This document shows, piece after piece, positions 33,557 through 42,629 of a DNA stretch of 44,801 bases (positions are counted from its first letter, which is position 1; the number at the start of each line of letters is the position of its first letter). Source of the DNA: CAZNPL01 sp964574815. Its GTDB lineage: Bacteria; Planctomycetota; Phycisphaerae; UBA1845. The DNA lies in assembly GCA_964574815.1 (NCBI GenBank), contig CAZNPL010000048.1, positions 1 to 44,801 of the forward strand, read 5' to 3'. Below the pieces are notes generated by a model, which was given only the letters and a program-made list of their open reading frames with translations, searched no databases and had not been told where the DNA came from. The translations under genes and the position numbers were made by a program.

Positions 33557-34960
33557 ATGGTCCAACCGCCGATAAACATGACGGCGCCGCCGGACGTCTA
33601 TCGGCGACGCCGCGCTGCTCTGGCTTCGGAGATCGATCGCCCGATGGTGATCCTGGCCGGTGAGGCGCGGGCGCGCAAGTACCCCACCAATACCCATCCC
33701 TTCCGCGCCGGCAGCACGTATCTGTACTTCGGTGGTCCGCCGGTCGAGGGTGCGTGCCTGCTGGTCGAGCCGGGCGGCGACGGCGACGCGGGGTGCAGTC
33801 TGTTTCGGCCCGCTGCGACATTGGACGACGCCGTCTGGATCGGTGAGCCGCGACCCGACGATGCATTGGCTTCGGCGGCGGGGATTCGCCTCAGCGCGAT
33901 CCAGGGACCGGACGAGTTGGAGAAAATCGTCGGAGGGCGCACGGCCGCGGCCATCTGCCCACCCTGTCCACCGACCACGGAATGGGTCAGCCGACTCCGT
34001 CTGGTGGAACCGACGCCCGAAGAGCTGCTGGCGATCATCAATCTGAGGCTGATCAAGGACGAGCACGAATTGACCGCGATGCGCCGAGCCGCACGGATCG
34101 GCGTCGAGGCACAGTTGGCGGTTATGCGCGGCACGAGACCCGGTGCGCGGGAATCCGACGCGGCGGCGGCGTTGATGGCCGTGTACACCGCTCAGCAATC
34201 GGAGCACTCGTTCACGCCGATCATCACGATACACGGTGAGGTCCTTCACGGGCACGGCTACCACAACACGATGGCCGCCGGCGACCTGTTGTTGGTGGAT
34301 GCAGGGGCCGAGGAGCCGAGCGGTTATGCGAGCGACATGACGCGCACGTACCCGGTGAGCGGAACGTTCAGCGATGTCCAGCGTCAGCTTTACGAGGTCA
34401 TCCTTCGTGCCGAGCGGGAGGCCATGGCGGCGTGCGTGCCGGGGGCGCGCTATCGCGACGTGCACGATCTCGCGGCCCGCGTGGTTTGTGAAGGGCTGGT
34501 GGACGTCGGTTTACTTAAAGGAAGTCCTGCGGAGCTGTTCAAGCGCGGCGCGCATGCGTTGTTTTTCACGCACGGGGTCGGCCATCTGATCGGGCTCGAC
34601 GTGCACGACATGGAGGACTTCGGCGATCTCGCCGGGTACGCTCCGGGGCGGTCGCGACGGCCCGATTTCGGGAACAAGTTTCTCAGACTGGATCGGGACC
34701 TGGAGCCGGGCATGACGGTGACAATCGAGCCGGGCATTTATCTGGTGCCGGCGATCTGGCGGCATGACGCGTTGAGCGGGCCGTTTGCGGATTGCGTCAA
34801 CCGGGCCCGGGTCGACGGGTTGCTCAACGACAATTTCGGGGGCATCCGCATCGAGGACACGGTGCACGTACGTCCGGAGGAGGCGGGTGGCCCGGAGATT
34901 CTGACCAGTGATTTACCGAGCGACGCCGACGAAGTCTGCGCCCTTGTAAAAGCCAATTGA
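33557..34960 (+). CDS. pepP: Xaa-Pro aminopeptidase (M24B)
   Basis: 467 aa, cytoplasmic metallopeptidase removing N-terminal residues before proline. The N-terminal creatinase-like domain (RRRRAALASEIDRPMVILAGE; TYLYFGGPPVEGACLLVEP) is followed by the pita-bread catalytic domain with the metal ligands: Asp in LLLVDAGAEEPSGY, Asp in ASDMTRTYPVSG, His in FFTHGVGHLIGLDVHD, Glu in TIEPGIYL and Glu in GGIRIEDTV. GAGGAGG lies 8 nt before the ATG. Length fits the PepP branch rather than the shorter PepQ or methionine aminopeptidases. Single gene, convergent with the methyltransferase 22 bp away. Confidence 0.93.
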   Translation: MVQPPINMTAPPDVYRRRRAALASEIDRPMVILAGEARARKYPTNTHPFRAGSTYLYFGGPPVEGACLLVEPGGDGDAGCSLFRPAATLDDAVWIGEPRPDDALASAAGIRLSAIQGPDELEKIVGGRTAAAICPPCPPTTEWVSRLRLVEPTPEELLAIINLRLIKDEHELTAMRRAARIGVEAQLAVMRGTRPGARESDAAAALMAVYTAQQSEHSFTPIITIHGEVLHGHGYHNTMAAGDLLLVDAGAEEPSGYASDMTRTYPVSGTFSDVQRQLYEVILRAEREAMAACVPGARYRDVHDLAARVVCEGLVDVGLLKGSPAELFKRGAHALFFTHGVGHLIGLDVHDMEDFGDLAGYAPGRSRRPDFGNKFLRLDRDLEPGMTVTIEPGIYLVPAIWRHDALSGPFADCVNRARVDGLLNDNFGGIRIEDTVHVRPEEAGGPEILTSDLPSDADEVCALVKAN

Positions 34961-34982
34961 GGCGGCGGAATTCGATGCACGG

Positions 34983-35762
34983 TCATCCGCGGCGAGACGC
35001 GGTCCACACGTCCGTTCGAAGGGGAATCTCGCACGTCCGGTTGCCGAAGTGAGTCCGAAGCAAAGCCCGCAGGTCCCGCTCGAATCGAGGCCGCTGCTCG
35101 CGTGACAATACGTTGCGGATGTAGGAGACACTTCTCGAAAACCCCACAAGATCCTCGTGCCCGAGGCACCACACGTGGGCCAGGCAATGGTAGCGGGCCG
35201 GCTCGAACGCTCCCGACGCGGCGATCTTTCCGGCCCAGTCCTGCTGCCGATACTCCCGATCGTACGCGCTGTTGTATCGGGCGATCAGTTCCTCGTATTC
35301 CTCGACGAATGGCGAGCGGCTTGCGTCGCGGTTGTTCCAGATGAGCATCAGCGTGCCGCCGGGCTTGAGGATGCGGGCGATTTCCGCCAGCGCGAAGGGC
35401 GGGTTGAACCAGTGGAATGCCTGGGCCGCGGTGACGGCGTGCACGGACGCCTGTGCCAAGGGCGTGGCCTCCGCGGTCGCGCAGACACGGTGGACGCTGC
35501 CTGGTGCAGTTGCGTCCCTGCCCTGGCTTACCCACTGCAGCATCTTCTCGCTGGGCTCGACCGCGGTCACGTGCCACCCGGCGCGGGCCAGTTGCCTGGA
35601 GAAGATGCCGGTGCCGGCTCCCACGTCGGCGACCCGGGGAAAAGTCACATGCGTTACGCAGTCGGCGAGGACGCCGATGGCCTCCGGCGGATACGGAGGC
35701 CGGTACTGCGCATAGTCCTCGGTGCAATGGTCGAAGGCTCGTTTGAACGCGGGTCGAGGCAA
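34983..35762 (-). CDS. Class I SAM-dependent methyltransferase
   Basis: 259 aa. Methyltransferase type 11 fold: motif I VADVGAGTGIFSRQLA, acidic ribose contact VTAVEPSEKM, motif II ATAEATPL, post-II AFHWFNPPFALAEIARILKPGG and LMLIWNNRD. The N-terminus FDHCTEDYAQYRPPYP is typical of the group that acts on small molecules; the substrate is unknown. The start is a TTG at 35762 with AGGGAA 9 nt upstream. An upstream extension in frame has no better start codon. It may share a transcript with metF, whose stop is 88 bp upstream on the same strand. Confidence 0.85.
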   Translation of the reverse strand: MPRPAFKRAFDHCTEDYAQYRPPYPPEAIGVLADCVTHVTFPRVADVGAGTGIFSRQLARAGWHVTAVEPSEKMLQWVSQGRDATAPGSVHRVCATAEATPLAQASVHAVTAAQAFHWFNPPFALAEIARILKPGGTLMLIWNNRDASRSPFVEEYEELIARYNSAYDREYRQQDWAGKIAASGAFEPARYHCLAHVWCLGHEDLVGFSRSVSYIRNVLSREQRPRFERDLRALLRTHFGNRTCEIPLRTDVWTASRRG

Positions 35763-35850
35763 TGGACGCGGTTCCCTGAAGGCAACGGCCGTGCGCGAAG
35801 TTCGACATCCTTCGCAGGAGGTTACCAGGAAGCCGGCGCGGACGCGACGT

Positions 35851-36735
35851 TCATGATGACGGGACGGTCAGGCGCGACTTGATCTGCTGGAAGATCGCAC
35901 GCGTGGCCGTCGAGCGATTGAGCGTGTAGAGGTGAATGCCGGCGACGCCCTGATCAAGCAGGCGGTGGCACTGCTCGGTCGCATGGTACGTGCCGACGTG
36001 CCGAACGGCTTCGGAATCGTCCTCTACCGCCTCGATCTTGGCCAGCAGGTCCTCGGGGATGCGAGCGCCGCACATCTCGGTAAAGCGCTTCACCTGCCGC
36101 ACGCTCAAAATCGGCATGATCCCCGCGATGATCGGCACCTCGATGCCGGCCCGCTCGGCGCGCTCACGGAATGAGAAGAAATCCGTGTTGTCGAAGAAGA
36201 GCTGCGTGATCAGGAAATCGGAGCCGGCGTCCACCTTCCGCTTGAGGTTATCCATATCGACGGCGGGGTCGGGACACTCCGGATGGGTCTCGGGATAGCA
36301 GGCGGCACCGATGCAGAAGTCGTAGTTGGCTCGGGCGAAAGCGACCAGCTCGTTGGCATAGCTGAAGCCGCCTTCGACCGGGACGAACCGGTCCGCCCCT
36401 CTCGGCGGATCACCCCGCAGCGCCAGGACGTTCTCGATCTGATTCGCTCGAAGGTCGTCCAGCACCTGGCGAATATCCTCCTTGGTGCTGCCGACGCACG
36501 TCAGGTGGGCCATCGGCTCGATGCCGATGTCCTTCTTGATTCGCCCGACCAGATCGACAGTCTTTCGCCGGGTGGCCCCACCGGCGCCGTAGGTGACGGA
36601 AACGTACGTCGGGTCCAGGGGTCTGAGCGACGCGATTGTCTTGTAAAGGTCCCAGAACCCGATGTCGTCCTTCGGCGGAAAGAACTCGAAGGAGAGGGTC
36701 GGTCGGGTGTTGTCCAGTGCGTTGCGAATTCTCAT
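35851..36735 (-). CDS. metF: Methylenetetrahydrofolate reductase
   Basis: 294 aa, FAD enzyme that reduces 5,10-methylene-THF to 5-methyl-THF for methionine synthesis. It shows the TIM-barrel motifs SFEFFPPKDD (catalytic Glu), YVSVTYGAGG, MAHLTCVGSTKED, NVLALRGDPP, GAACYPETHPEC, DFLITQLFFDN and GIMPI. The start at 36735 (MRIRNALDNTRPTLSFEFFPPK) fits the family; the extra upstream frame is unsupported. No clear Shine-Dalgarno is visible. A promoter and a structured leader of about 110 nt lie upstream, so transcript-level control is plausible. Confidence 0.95.
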   Translation of the reverse strand: MRIRNALDNTRPTLSFEFFPPKDDIGFWDLYKTIASLRPLDPTYVSVTYGAGGATRRKTVDLVGRIKKDIGIEPMAHLTCVGSTKEDIRQVLDDLRANQIENVLALRGDPPRGADRFVPVEGGFSYANELVAFARANYDFCIGAACYPETHPECPDPAVDMDNLKRKVDAGSDFLITQLFFDNTDFFSFRERAERAGIEVPIIAGIMPILSVRQVKRFTEMCGARIPEDLLAKIEAVEDDSEAVRHVGTYHATEQCHRLLDQGVAGIHLYTLNRSTATRAIFQQIKSRLTVPSS

Positions 36736-36776
36736 TCCGGCAGTAACCCGACTCCTGAAGGGCGTGACCCGAGCCC

Positions 36777-36813
36777 GCGACGTCAGACCGCTCGCTCGTA
36801 TTCGGTCAGTCGC
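36777..36813 (-). promoter_or_regulatory. Structured leader element of metF
   Basis: In the metF leader, arms GCGAC+GACCG and CGGTC+GTCGC form two stacked 5-bp helices with an asymmetric internal loop (1 nt against 4 nt) and a 12-nt apical loop. It lies about 40 nt before the start codon. It matches no SAM, SAH or THF riboswitch consensus that I can recall. The position fits attenuation or translational control. Confidence 0.4.
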
Positions 36814-36850
36814 CGTCAGACCCGACCACGTTCTACCAGCTGACGCAGAT

Positions 36851-36878
36851 ATTGTACCATAACATGAGCCGCTGACCA
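36851..36878 (-). promoter_or_regulatory. Candidate promoter of metF
   Basis: Minus strand TGGTCA (36873-36878) and TACAAT (36851-36856) with a 16-nt spacer and a TATGG just before the -10 (extended -10-like). The predicted start near 36844 gives the leader described above. Confidence 0.45.
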
Positions 36879-37174
36879 CACCTTGTTAGGTCGGACTTTG
36901 CGGCGTCTGAAGGCCCCTACAGCATGCCTGAGCGTGATCATAACCCACTACACGAAGGAAATGCAGCGACGCTCTACTCCTGATGAGGCTCTTTTGTCGC
37001 AATTTGTCGGCCCGATTGACGTTGAGCCGCGTCCAGCCCATGCTCTTTACGCTCGGTTTGGTGAATCATCAGCGGGCAAGGTGATCGCATCGATCCGAAT
37101 TCGACGACGCGGGAACAAGCCGGACCGTAGCTGCCCGCTCGAGAATCGTGAGACACAACAAACGGAGACGACGC
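36879..37174. other. Non-coding divergent spacer
   Basis: About 295 bp between the metF promoter and the DUF6263-like gene. No gene, repeat or clear promoter was recognised. Confidence 0.35.
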
Positions 37175-38209
37175 ATGTTGCTCACCAACGGTAGCAGGAG
37201 AACCTCGCAGGTTGCCTTCGTGACCGTCGCCGGAATGGTCGCGGCCGCCGCGTCGGCGGAAAAGCTCGAGATCAAGCGAAAGTTCAAGCCGGGCTCAAAA
37301 CGATACCTGGAGGACGTTTGGGAGGTATCTCAGACAGTCAGCTCAGGTACGCGCGATGCCAAAATCGAGTTGAGCCGTTTCTATGGGATGTGGGAGTCCG
37401 AGGAGAGAACGCCCGACGGGAATTACGCGATCGAGCTCACTTTTGACCGTGTTGCACAGGACAACAACATTCCGAACATGGGCACGCATCAGTACGACAC
37501 CGACGTTCCGAAAGAAGACGAACAGGCAACTTGGCTCAAGCCCATCTTGGACACCATGGTAGGAAAGTCCCTGCGCGTCGTGGTCAACGAAGACCTGAAA
37601 GTCCTGTCATTCAGCGGCATGGATAAAATCGCCGAAGAGATTTCAGCGGAGGCGGACGGCAATTTTCTCTGGACGTACATGCGCCAGGAATTCACAAACA
37701 AGGAGGCCCGAAAGTTCTGGGGCGAGGCGCAGTTTCTCGTTTACCCCGATAAGAAAGAGGTGGAGGTAGGCGAGACGTGGCAGAACTCGCTGACCGAGGA
37801 AGACCCTCGGCTGGGTAAAGTCGTCACTCGCATCACCTGCAAACTTGAGGACATCGAAAAGGTGGACGGGCGCGAGTCAGGCTTGATCACGTACTCAGGC
37901 ACCGTCGGCCGCGAGGGAGGCGGGGACGAACGAGCCGCATCCGCCCCCGAGTTGAATGGGAAAACATCGGGCAAAGCGGTTTACGACATCCGTTCGGGAA
38001 AGATCAGCAGATTGGAAAGCATCACCGATATGACGCTTAGAGTCAGCGGGCCCGGAATGCCGCGTCCGATGACTATTCACGTCGTGGCCAGCGAATCGAA
38101 GAAGGCCATGAGCCCCGAGGAACGCAAAGCTCAGCGAGAGGGCGCCGCGGGACAAACCGAGCAACCCAGAAAAGCAGAAGAACCGGAGAAAACTGAGCAG
38201 CGGAAATAG
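37175..38209 (+). CDS. Exported DUF6263-like protein
   Basis: 344 aa. The signal peptide (VAFVTVAGMVAAAASAE) is followed at once by LEIKRKFKPGSKRYLEDVWEVSQTV, the typical opening of DUF6263 proteins. A beta-rich body with repeated short strands follows (VGKSLRVVVNEDLKVLSFSG; VEVGETWQNSL; VYDIRSGKISRLESITDMTL), then a Lys/Glu/Gln-rich charged tail. No catalytic residues are known for the family. GGAG lies 7 nt before the ATG. Cellular location is probably periplasm or envelope. Confidence 0.75.
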   Translation: MLLTNGSRRTSQVAFVTVAGMVAAAASAEKLEIKRKFKPGSKRYLEDVWEVSQTVSSGTRDAKIELSRFYGMWESEERTPDGNYAIELTFDRVAQDNNIPNMGTHQYDTDVPKEDEQATWLKPILDTMVGKSLRVVVNEDLKVLSFSGMDKIAEEISAEADGNFLWTYMRQEFTNKEARKFWGEAQFLVYPDKKEVEVGETWQNSLTEEDPRLGKVVTRITCKLEDIEKVDGRESGLITYSGTVGREGGGDERAASAPELNGKTSGKAVYDIRSGKISRLESITDMTLRVSGPGMPRPMTIHVVASESKKAMSPEERKAQREGAAGQTEQPRKAEEPEKTEQRK

Positions 38210-38340
38210 CCCCCGAAGTCCGCCGTTACCCCAAGACTGGTACCCCGACAAGATGCTTCCAAGCCCGTAGCAGTCCTGTGCGGCCACCGGTGACGAGATC
38301 GCTCCGGCCACGGACCGCCCAACGGCGTCGATCAACGAGG

Positions 38341-39639
38341 TTATTGGACCCTGGCCACGACGACACTGATGTCGTCGTTCTGTTCCGCCAACCCTGCGAA
38401 CCGGCGCGTGTCCCAGAGGATCTGCCACGCCAGGGTCGCCGCCGCCTGATCCTGGTATCGAAGAATCGATTGCCTCAGGCGATCGCGGCCGAAACACTCG
38501 CCGTCGAAGTTCATCGCATCAATCACGCCGTCAGTATAGAAAACAAGGATATCCTCCGGCAGCAGTTCCACGAAACCGTGCTCGAAACCGGCCTCGGGCA
38601 GAATGCCGATGGCGATGCCTCCGGCGCTCAATTCCGTGAATTCGTTCTTGCGCAGGAGCAGCGGTGGGTCGTGGCCCGCGTTCACGTAGTCAAGCCGGCG
38701 TTCCTCGGCAGCGAAGATTCCGTAGAACACGGTCGCGAATTCTCCCGCCCGGGTATCACGGCACATGTGCCGGTTCACCCGCGCAACGGTCGTACGCACA
38801 TCAGAGACGACTGATGCGTGCGCCCGCAGGGCGCTGCGGACCGAGGCCATCATGAGGGCGGCCGGAATGCCCTTGCCCACCACGTCCGCCATCGAAAGCC
38901 CGAGCGCCCCACGCGACAGCTCGATGAAATCGAAGAAATCGCCGCCGACGGCGAGGCTCGGGTCGTAAATGCAGCCGAAGCTGGCCCAGGGATGTTCGGG
39001 CGGCCGGGCGGGGATCATGCGGCGCTGGATGTCTCCCGCGTAGCGAAGCTGTCGCATGTGGCGGTCGGCCTGCCGCTGCTCGGCGATCAAACGAGCCTCG
39101 ATGATGCCGGCGGCTGCCTGCGTTCCGGCAGAGCGAAGGAATGAATGATCCTGCTCCGTGAACTGGTGCGGCCTGTCGGAATAGACACGGATGACACCGA
39201 TGGTCTGTCCCCGGTAGGTCATTGGGGCGCACAGACCGCTCACCAGACCTTCGGCCTTGGCCTGCTCGGGGTAGCGCACGCGAGGATCCTTCCAGGCATC
39301 CGCAAGGTAGACGGTTTGGCCGTTCAGCGCCGCCGCGTCGATCGGATTCTCCGAGATGCGCACCGGCCCCTTTTGCAGATACTCGTCCGAAAGGTTGTAT
39401 GCGGCCTGTATGGCAAGCTCCCCGCGGTCTTCATCCAGGAGCCGAATGCCGCACGCTTTCATGCCCATAACACGGGCAACCCGTTCGGCGGTGGCGTTCA
39501 GCACCTCCTGCAGGTCGGCCGCCCCGGCAAACCAGTCGCTCAAATCGAAGATTGTCTGGAGGGCCTCGGTGCGGTCGGCCAACTGGCGTTCGACCGACTG
39601 ATCCTGCAACGGCGTCGCGTTGTTTCCATCTTCGACCAT
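38341..39639 (-). CDS. GAF-domain PP2C (SpoIIE/RsbU-type) phosphatase
   Basis: 432 aa, cytoplasmic serine phosphatase of a partner-switching system. Residues ~25-185 are a GAF sensor domain (LADRTEALQTIFDLSDWFAGA .. GQTIGVIRVYSDRPHQFTEQD). A short coiled linker (AEQRQADRHMRQLRYAGDIQRRMIP) is followed by the SpoIIE domain with metal-binding Asp in VGGDFFDFIEL, GLSMADVVGKGIPAAL, YVNAGHDPPLLL, LVFYTDGVIDAMN and the final NDDISVVVARVQ. Such enzymes dephosphorylate anti-sigma antagonists, but no antagonist or RsbW-like kinase gene is adjacent. No Shine-Dalgarno is visible at the ATG. Confidence 0.92.
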   Translation of the reverse strand: MVEDGNNATPLQDQSVERQLADRTEALQTIFDLSDWFAGAADLQEVLNATAERVARVMGMKACGIRLLDEDRGELAIQAAYNLSDEYLQKGPVRISENPIDAAALNGQTVYLADAWKDPRVRYPEQAKAEGLVSGLCAPMTYRGQTIGVIRVYSDRPHQFTEQDHSFLRSAGTQAAAGIIEARLIAEQRQADRHMRQLRYAGDIQRRMIPARPPEHPWASFGCIYDPSLAVGGDFFDFIELSRGALGLSMADVVGKGIPAALMMASVRSALRAHASVVSDVRTTVARVNRHMCRDTRAGEFATVFYGIFAAEERRLDYVNAGHDPPLLLRKNEFTELSAGGIAIGILPEAGFEHGFVELLPEDILVFYTDGVIDAMNFDGECFGRDRLRQSILRYQDQAAATLAWQILWDTRRFAGLAEQNDDISVVVARVQ

Positions 39640-39904
39640 TGCAGCCGATCATACGCAAAGCGGGCGTAGCGGCAACGTGAAGGTCGGTTTGGGGTGCGTC
39701 ATTGACGGGGATGTTCGGCCTCGGGCGGCGGCTCTTGGCCCGTTGGGCTGCGCCAATGCGCTCCGTCGCCTGCGCGAGGAGGATGGTAGCGAGCGGGCAA
39801 GTTACCAGCGGCACTCGGTTGAGAGGACACGCACTCCTCCTGTTTACACGCGGCGGTGCGGGGCCTTGACAGGTTGCGGCGGATCGGTCCAGATACAACG
39901 TCGC

Positions 39905-39978
39905 TGCGGGCGTAGCTCAATTGGTAGAGCATCAGCCTTCCAAGCTGAATGTTGCGCGTTCGAGTCGCGTCGCCCGCT
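39905..39978 (+). tRNA. tRNA-Gly (anticodon UCC)
   Basis: Full cloverleaf: acceptor arms GCGGGCG and CGCCCGC (7 bp, perfect), D-arm GCTC/GAGC, and anticodon stem TCAGC/GCTGA with loop CTTCCAA, giving anticodon TCC at 39938-39940. The T-arm has TTCGAGT in its loop. Discriminator base T fits Gly. CCA is not encoded. Confidence 0.96.
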
Positions 39979-40052
39979 GTCCGATTATGACGCGTTTTTC
40001 GACAAGGTCATCCGGAATCCAGCGGACAACGCGCTCCAAGAGACCGCACAGC

Positions 40053-42629
40053 TCATTCGGGCGATTCCGATACCGCACTTTCGCATGCGGCTTGCTCGTT
40101 TGCCAGCATCTCAATCACACCGGCTTCGTGCTCGAGCAGATGTCCGCCATCGCGCAGACTCTCCATAATCCGCCTGGCCTGTTGGAAGCTGCGCAGTGCG
40201 GCGTGCCAATGATCGGTCTGTAGGTGTTGGTCCTGGATGCACCTCTGGGCCAGGGATTGGTATAGTTGTCCGAGGAAAAACGCAGAAACAGCGACACTAC
40301 GCTGGTGGCGGATGTTCTGTGGCTCCAGGGCCGCGAGCTCGTCAAACGTGGCCTTTCCCGCCAAATGGTGCGACAGCGCTTCGTCGAGCCGGTCCAGTTT
40401 TCGCAGGGCCGCCCCGACCATGTCGTGGGCGACGGCCAGCTCCCGCTTGGCCATGCTGGAACCAAAATCACCCTTGGCCAGAGACTCGCGAATCCTGAGC
40501 ATCTCCACGAACTGTTCCAACGCCGCCTCGGTGTCACCATTCTCATCAAAGAGCTTGCCGAGGAAGTGGAGCACCGCCGACAAATCCCTGCGCGCCGTAA
40601 CGTTGCCCGGCTCGGCCATGATCGTCTGGCGATGGGCTTCGGCTGCCCATTCCAGGTCCTCACGGGCCCGCTCGACTTCGCCCCTTGCCTGCCACACGCG
40701 ACCGAGTGCGGTTCGGGCGACGACCAGGCTGCGCCACGGGTTCGCCCGTTGGGGAGACGCATCGGCCGCCGGTTGCAAGATCGCTATGGCCGATTGCAGC
40801 GGCTCCAAGGCGCCGTCCCAATCGCCTTTTTGCACACGAATATGCCCCAACGTGGCCAGTGAATTCCCCAGCTTGAGCTTGGGTTCGGGGTCTTTGGGGT
40901 CTGCCTGTATGCGCGCCTCGACCATCTCGAGAACCTGTTCGATTTGAGCTTCGGCTTCGTCATAGCGGTCTGCCCGCTCCAGGCAGGCGGCCAGGTCAGA
41001 CCGGATGCGCTCCAGGTCCGTCGTCCAGTTCCCGTGCTGCCCGCCGGAGGCCATCACATCTTCGCGATAAGCGATGGCCTGCCTATAGTTTTCGATTGCC
41101 TGAGCCAACTGGCCAGCCGCACCGAGCAAATTGCCTAGGACCAGGTGACCGTTGGCCGCGTGCCGGCGCACGTCTTCATCGTCAGGATGACGCGCCAGGG
41201 TACGTTGCACGATCTGAAGGCCCTTGCGGCAACTGATCAGGGCCTGGGTCGTCTGCCCGAGGTTGGCGCCCGTGGGACCACCCAGCACCTCGGCAATGCG
41301 AAAGTAGCCGTCGGCGCATTCAAGTTGGAGCGATAGGTTGTCGCCCGCCTCCCGGGCCAGGGCATCGAGATACTGCAGGCCGGTTTCGACTATCATCTTG
41401 CTAGCCGGCAACGCTCCCTTCAGCGGGGACACCACGTCATAGAGATCATGGATCATGGTCTTGGCGAGTCCACGGGCTTCGCCGAAACGGCGTTCCGTGG
41501 CCTCACGCTGCTGCTCCAGGCGCAGGGCCAGAATCGAGGACGCCACGCCGAAAACGACGAGCAGCAATACCACGCTGGAAGCGAACACAAACGGCAGCCG
41601 ATTTCGCCGGATGAGCTTGCGCAGTTGGTAGCTCACCGTCGGCGCATGGGCCAGCACGGCGTCTCCGCGCAGGTACCGCCGGATATCGGCCGCCAGGGCA
41701 TCCACGGACTGGTAGCGCTCGGTCGGTTCCTTGGCCAGGGCCTTCAACGCGATCGCGTCCAGTTCGCCGCCCAGGTCTCGGTTCAACCGTGTGGGTGGGG
41801 GTGGATCTTCATGCTGAATAGCGTTCAGCAGCGTATGCAGCGCTCCGGAATGCGGCGTCTGCCCAGTTAGCATCTGGTAGAGAATCGCCCCCAGCGCGTA
41901 CACATCCGTCCGAACGTCAACGGCGCCGTGATCCGACCGTGCTTGCTCGGGAGCCGCGTAGAGCGGAGTCCCGATGAAATCCTGAGTTAACGTGAGGTTG
42001 GCGTCCGCCGCGCTGTTTTCGACAGTGACTTTCGCCAGCCCGAAATCGAGGATGTGTGCCTTGCCGGAGCCGTCGACGAGGACGTTGGTCGGTTTCAAAT
42101 CGCGATGGATCACGCCTCGCTGGTGGGCGAAGTGTACGGCGTCGCATACCTGCGCGAACGTCTCCAGCCGCTCATCGGCGGTGCACCCTTCACGAGCTTT
42201 CGCGCAAGACCACTCGTCGAAGGGCACACCCTCAATCCACTCCATCGCCAGGATCGGCTGGTCGCCGATCAGGTCGGTTCCGTAGACGGTGACGATATTG
42301 GGATGATCCAGCGACGCGGCCGTTTCAATCTCTCGGTTGAATCGGCTCCGTGCGGACTCCGTAGCGAGCTGTCCGCCGATGAGGCGCTTCACCGCGATAA
42401 TACGTTTGGTGTTCTGTTGCCGCGCCCGGTAGACGATGCCCTGCGCCCCGCGGCTGACTTCCTCCAGTATCTCATACGGCCCCATCGAACCCAGCTCGGG
42501 GCTTCGTTCGGCGGCACGGACACGCTCCATCCAGGATTCGTCTGGCAGCTCGAAACCGAAACGGTCGAGGTCACCGGAGCAGCCTTCCTCCTCCGCCGGC
42601 CGCGAGGATGTCTCATCAAACCGGTTCAT
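40053..42629 (-). CDS. Membrane-anchored Ser/Thr protein kinase with TPR-like tail
   Basis: 858 aa. Residues ~50-310 form a PknB-type kinase: Gly-loop VSRGAQGIVYRA, Lys in IIAVKRL, HRDLKPTN catalytic loop, DFGLA metal-binding Asp, and APEQ. One transmembrane helix (FVFASSVVLLLVVFGVASSILAL, ~350) puts the remaining ~480 residues outside the cytoplasm. These form TPR-like helical repeats (GQLAQAIENYRQAIAYRE; DRYDEAEAQIEQVLEM; GDWDGALEPLQSAIAIL), probably for ligand or protein sensing. The ATG at 42629 has AGG 6 nt upstream and lies inside the end of the ECF sigma gene (14-bp overlap), so the two are co-translated. This sigma-kinase pairing is a planctomycete hallmark; the kinase probably controls the sigma factor. 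Its end is 74 nt from tRNA-Gly. Confidence 0.94.
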   Translation of the reverse strand: MNRFDETSSRPAEEEGCSGDLDRFGFELPDESWMERVRAAERSPELGSMGPYEILEEVSRGAQGIVYRARQQNTKRIIAVKRLIGGQLATESARSRFNREIETAASLDHPNIVTVYGTDLIGDQPILAMEWIEGVPFDEWSCAKAREGCTADERLETFAQVCDAVHFAHQRGVIHRDLKPTNVLVDGSGKAHILDFGLAKVTVENSAADANLTLTQDFIGTPLYAAPEQARSDHGAVDVRTDVYALGAILYQMLTGQTPHSGALHTLLNAIQHEDPPPPTRLNRDLGGELDAIALKALAKEPTERYQSVDALAADIRRYLRGDAVLAHAPTVSYQLRKLIRRNRLPFVFASSVVLLLVVFGVASSILALRLEQQREATERRFGEARGLAKTMIHDLYDVVSPLKGALPASKMIVETGLQYLDALAREAGDNLSLQLECADGYFRIAEVLGGPTGANLGQTTQALISCRKGLQIVQRTLARHPDDEDVRRHAANGHLVLGNLLGAAGQLAQAIENYRQAIAYREDVMASGGQHGNWTTDLERIRSDLAACLERADRYDEAEAQIEQVLEMVEARIQADPKDPEPKLKLGNSLATLGHIRVQKGDWDGALEPLQSAIAILQPAADASPQRANPWRSLVVARTALGRVWQARGEVERAREDLEWAAEAHRQTIMAEPGNVTARRDLSAVLHFLGKLFDENGDTEAALEQFVEMLRIRESLAKGDFGSSMAKRELAVAHDMVGAALRKLDRLDEALSHHLAGKATFDELAALEPQNIRHQRSVAVSAFFLGQLYQSLAQRCIQDQHLQTDHWHAALRSFQQARRIMESLRDGGHLLEHEAGVIEMLANEQAACESAVSESPE

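Noticed and set aside
39905..40052. tRNA-Gly as an integration (att) site
   Set aside because: No integrase gene, no repeated tRNA 3' end and no composition change beside it.
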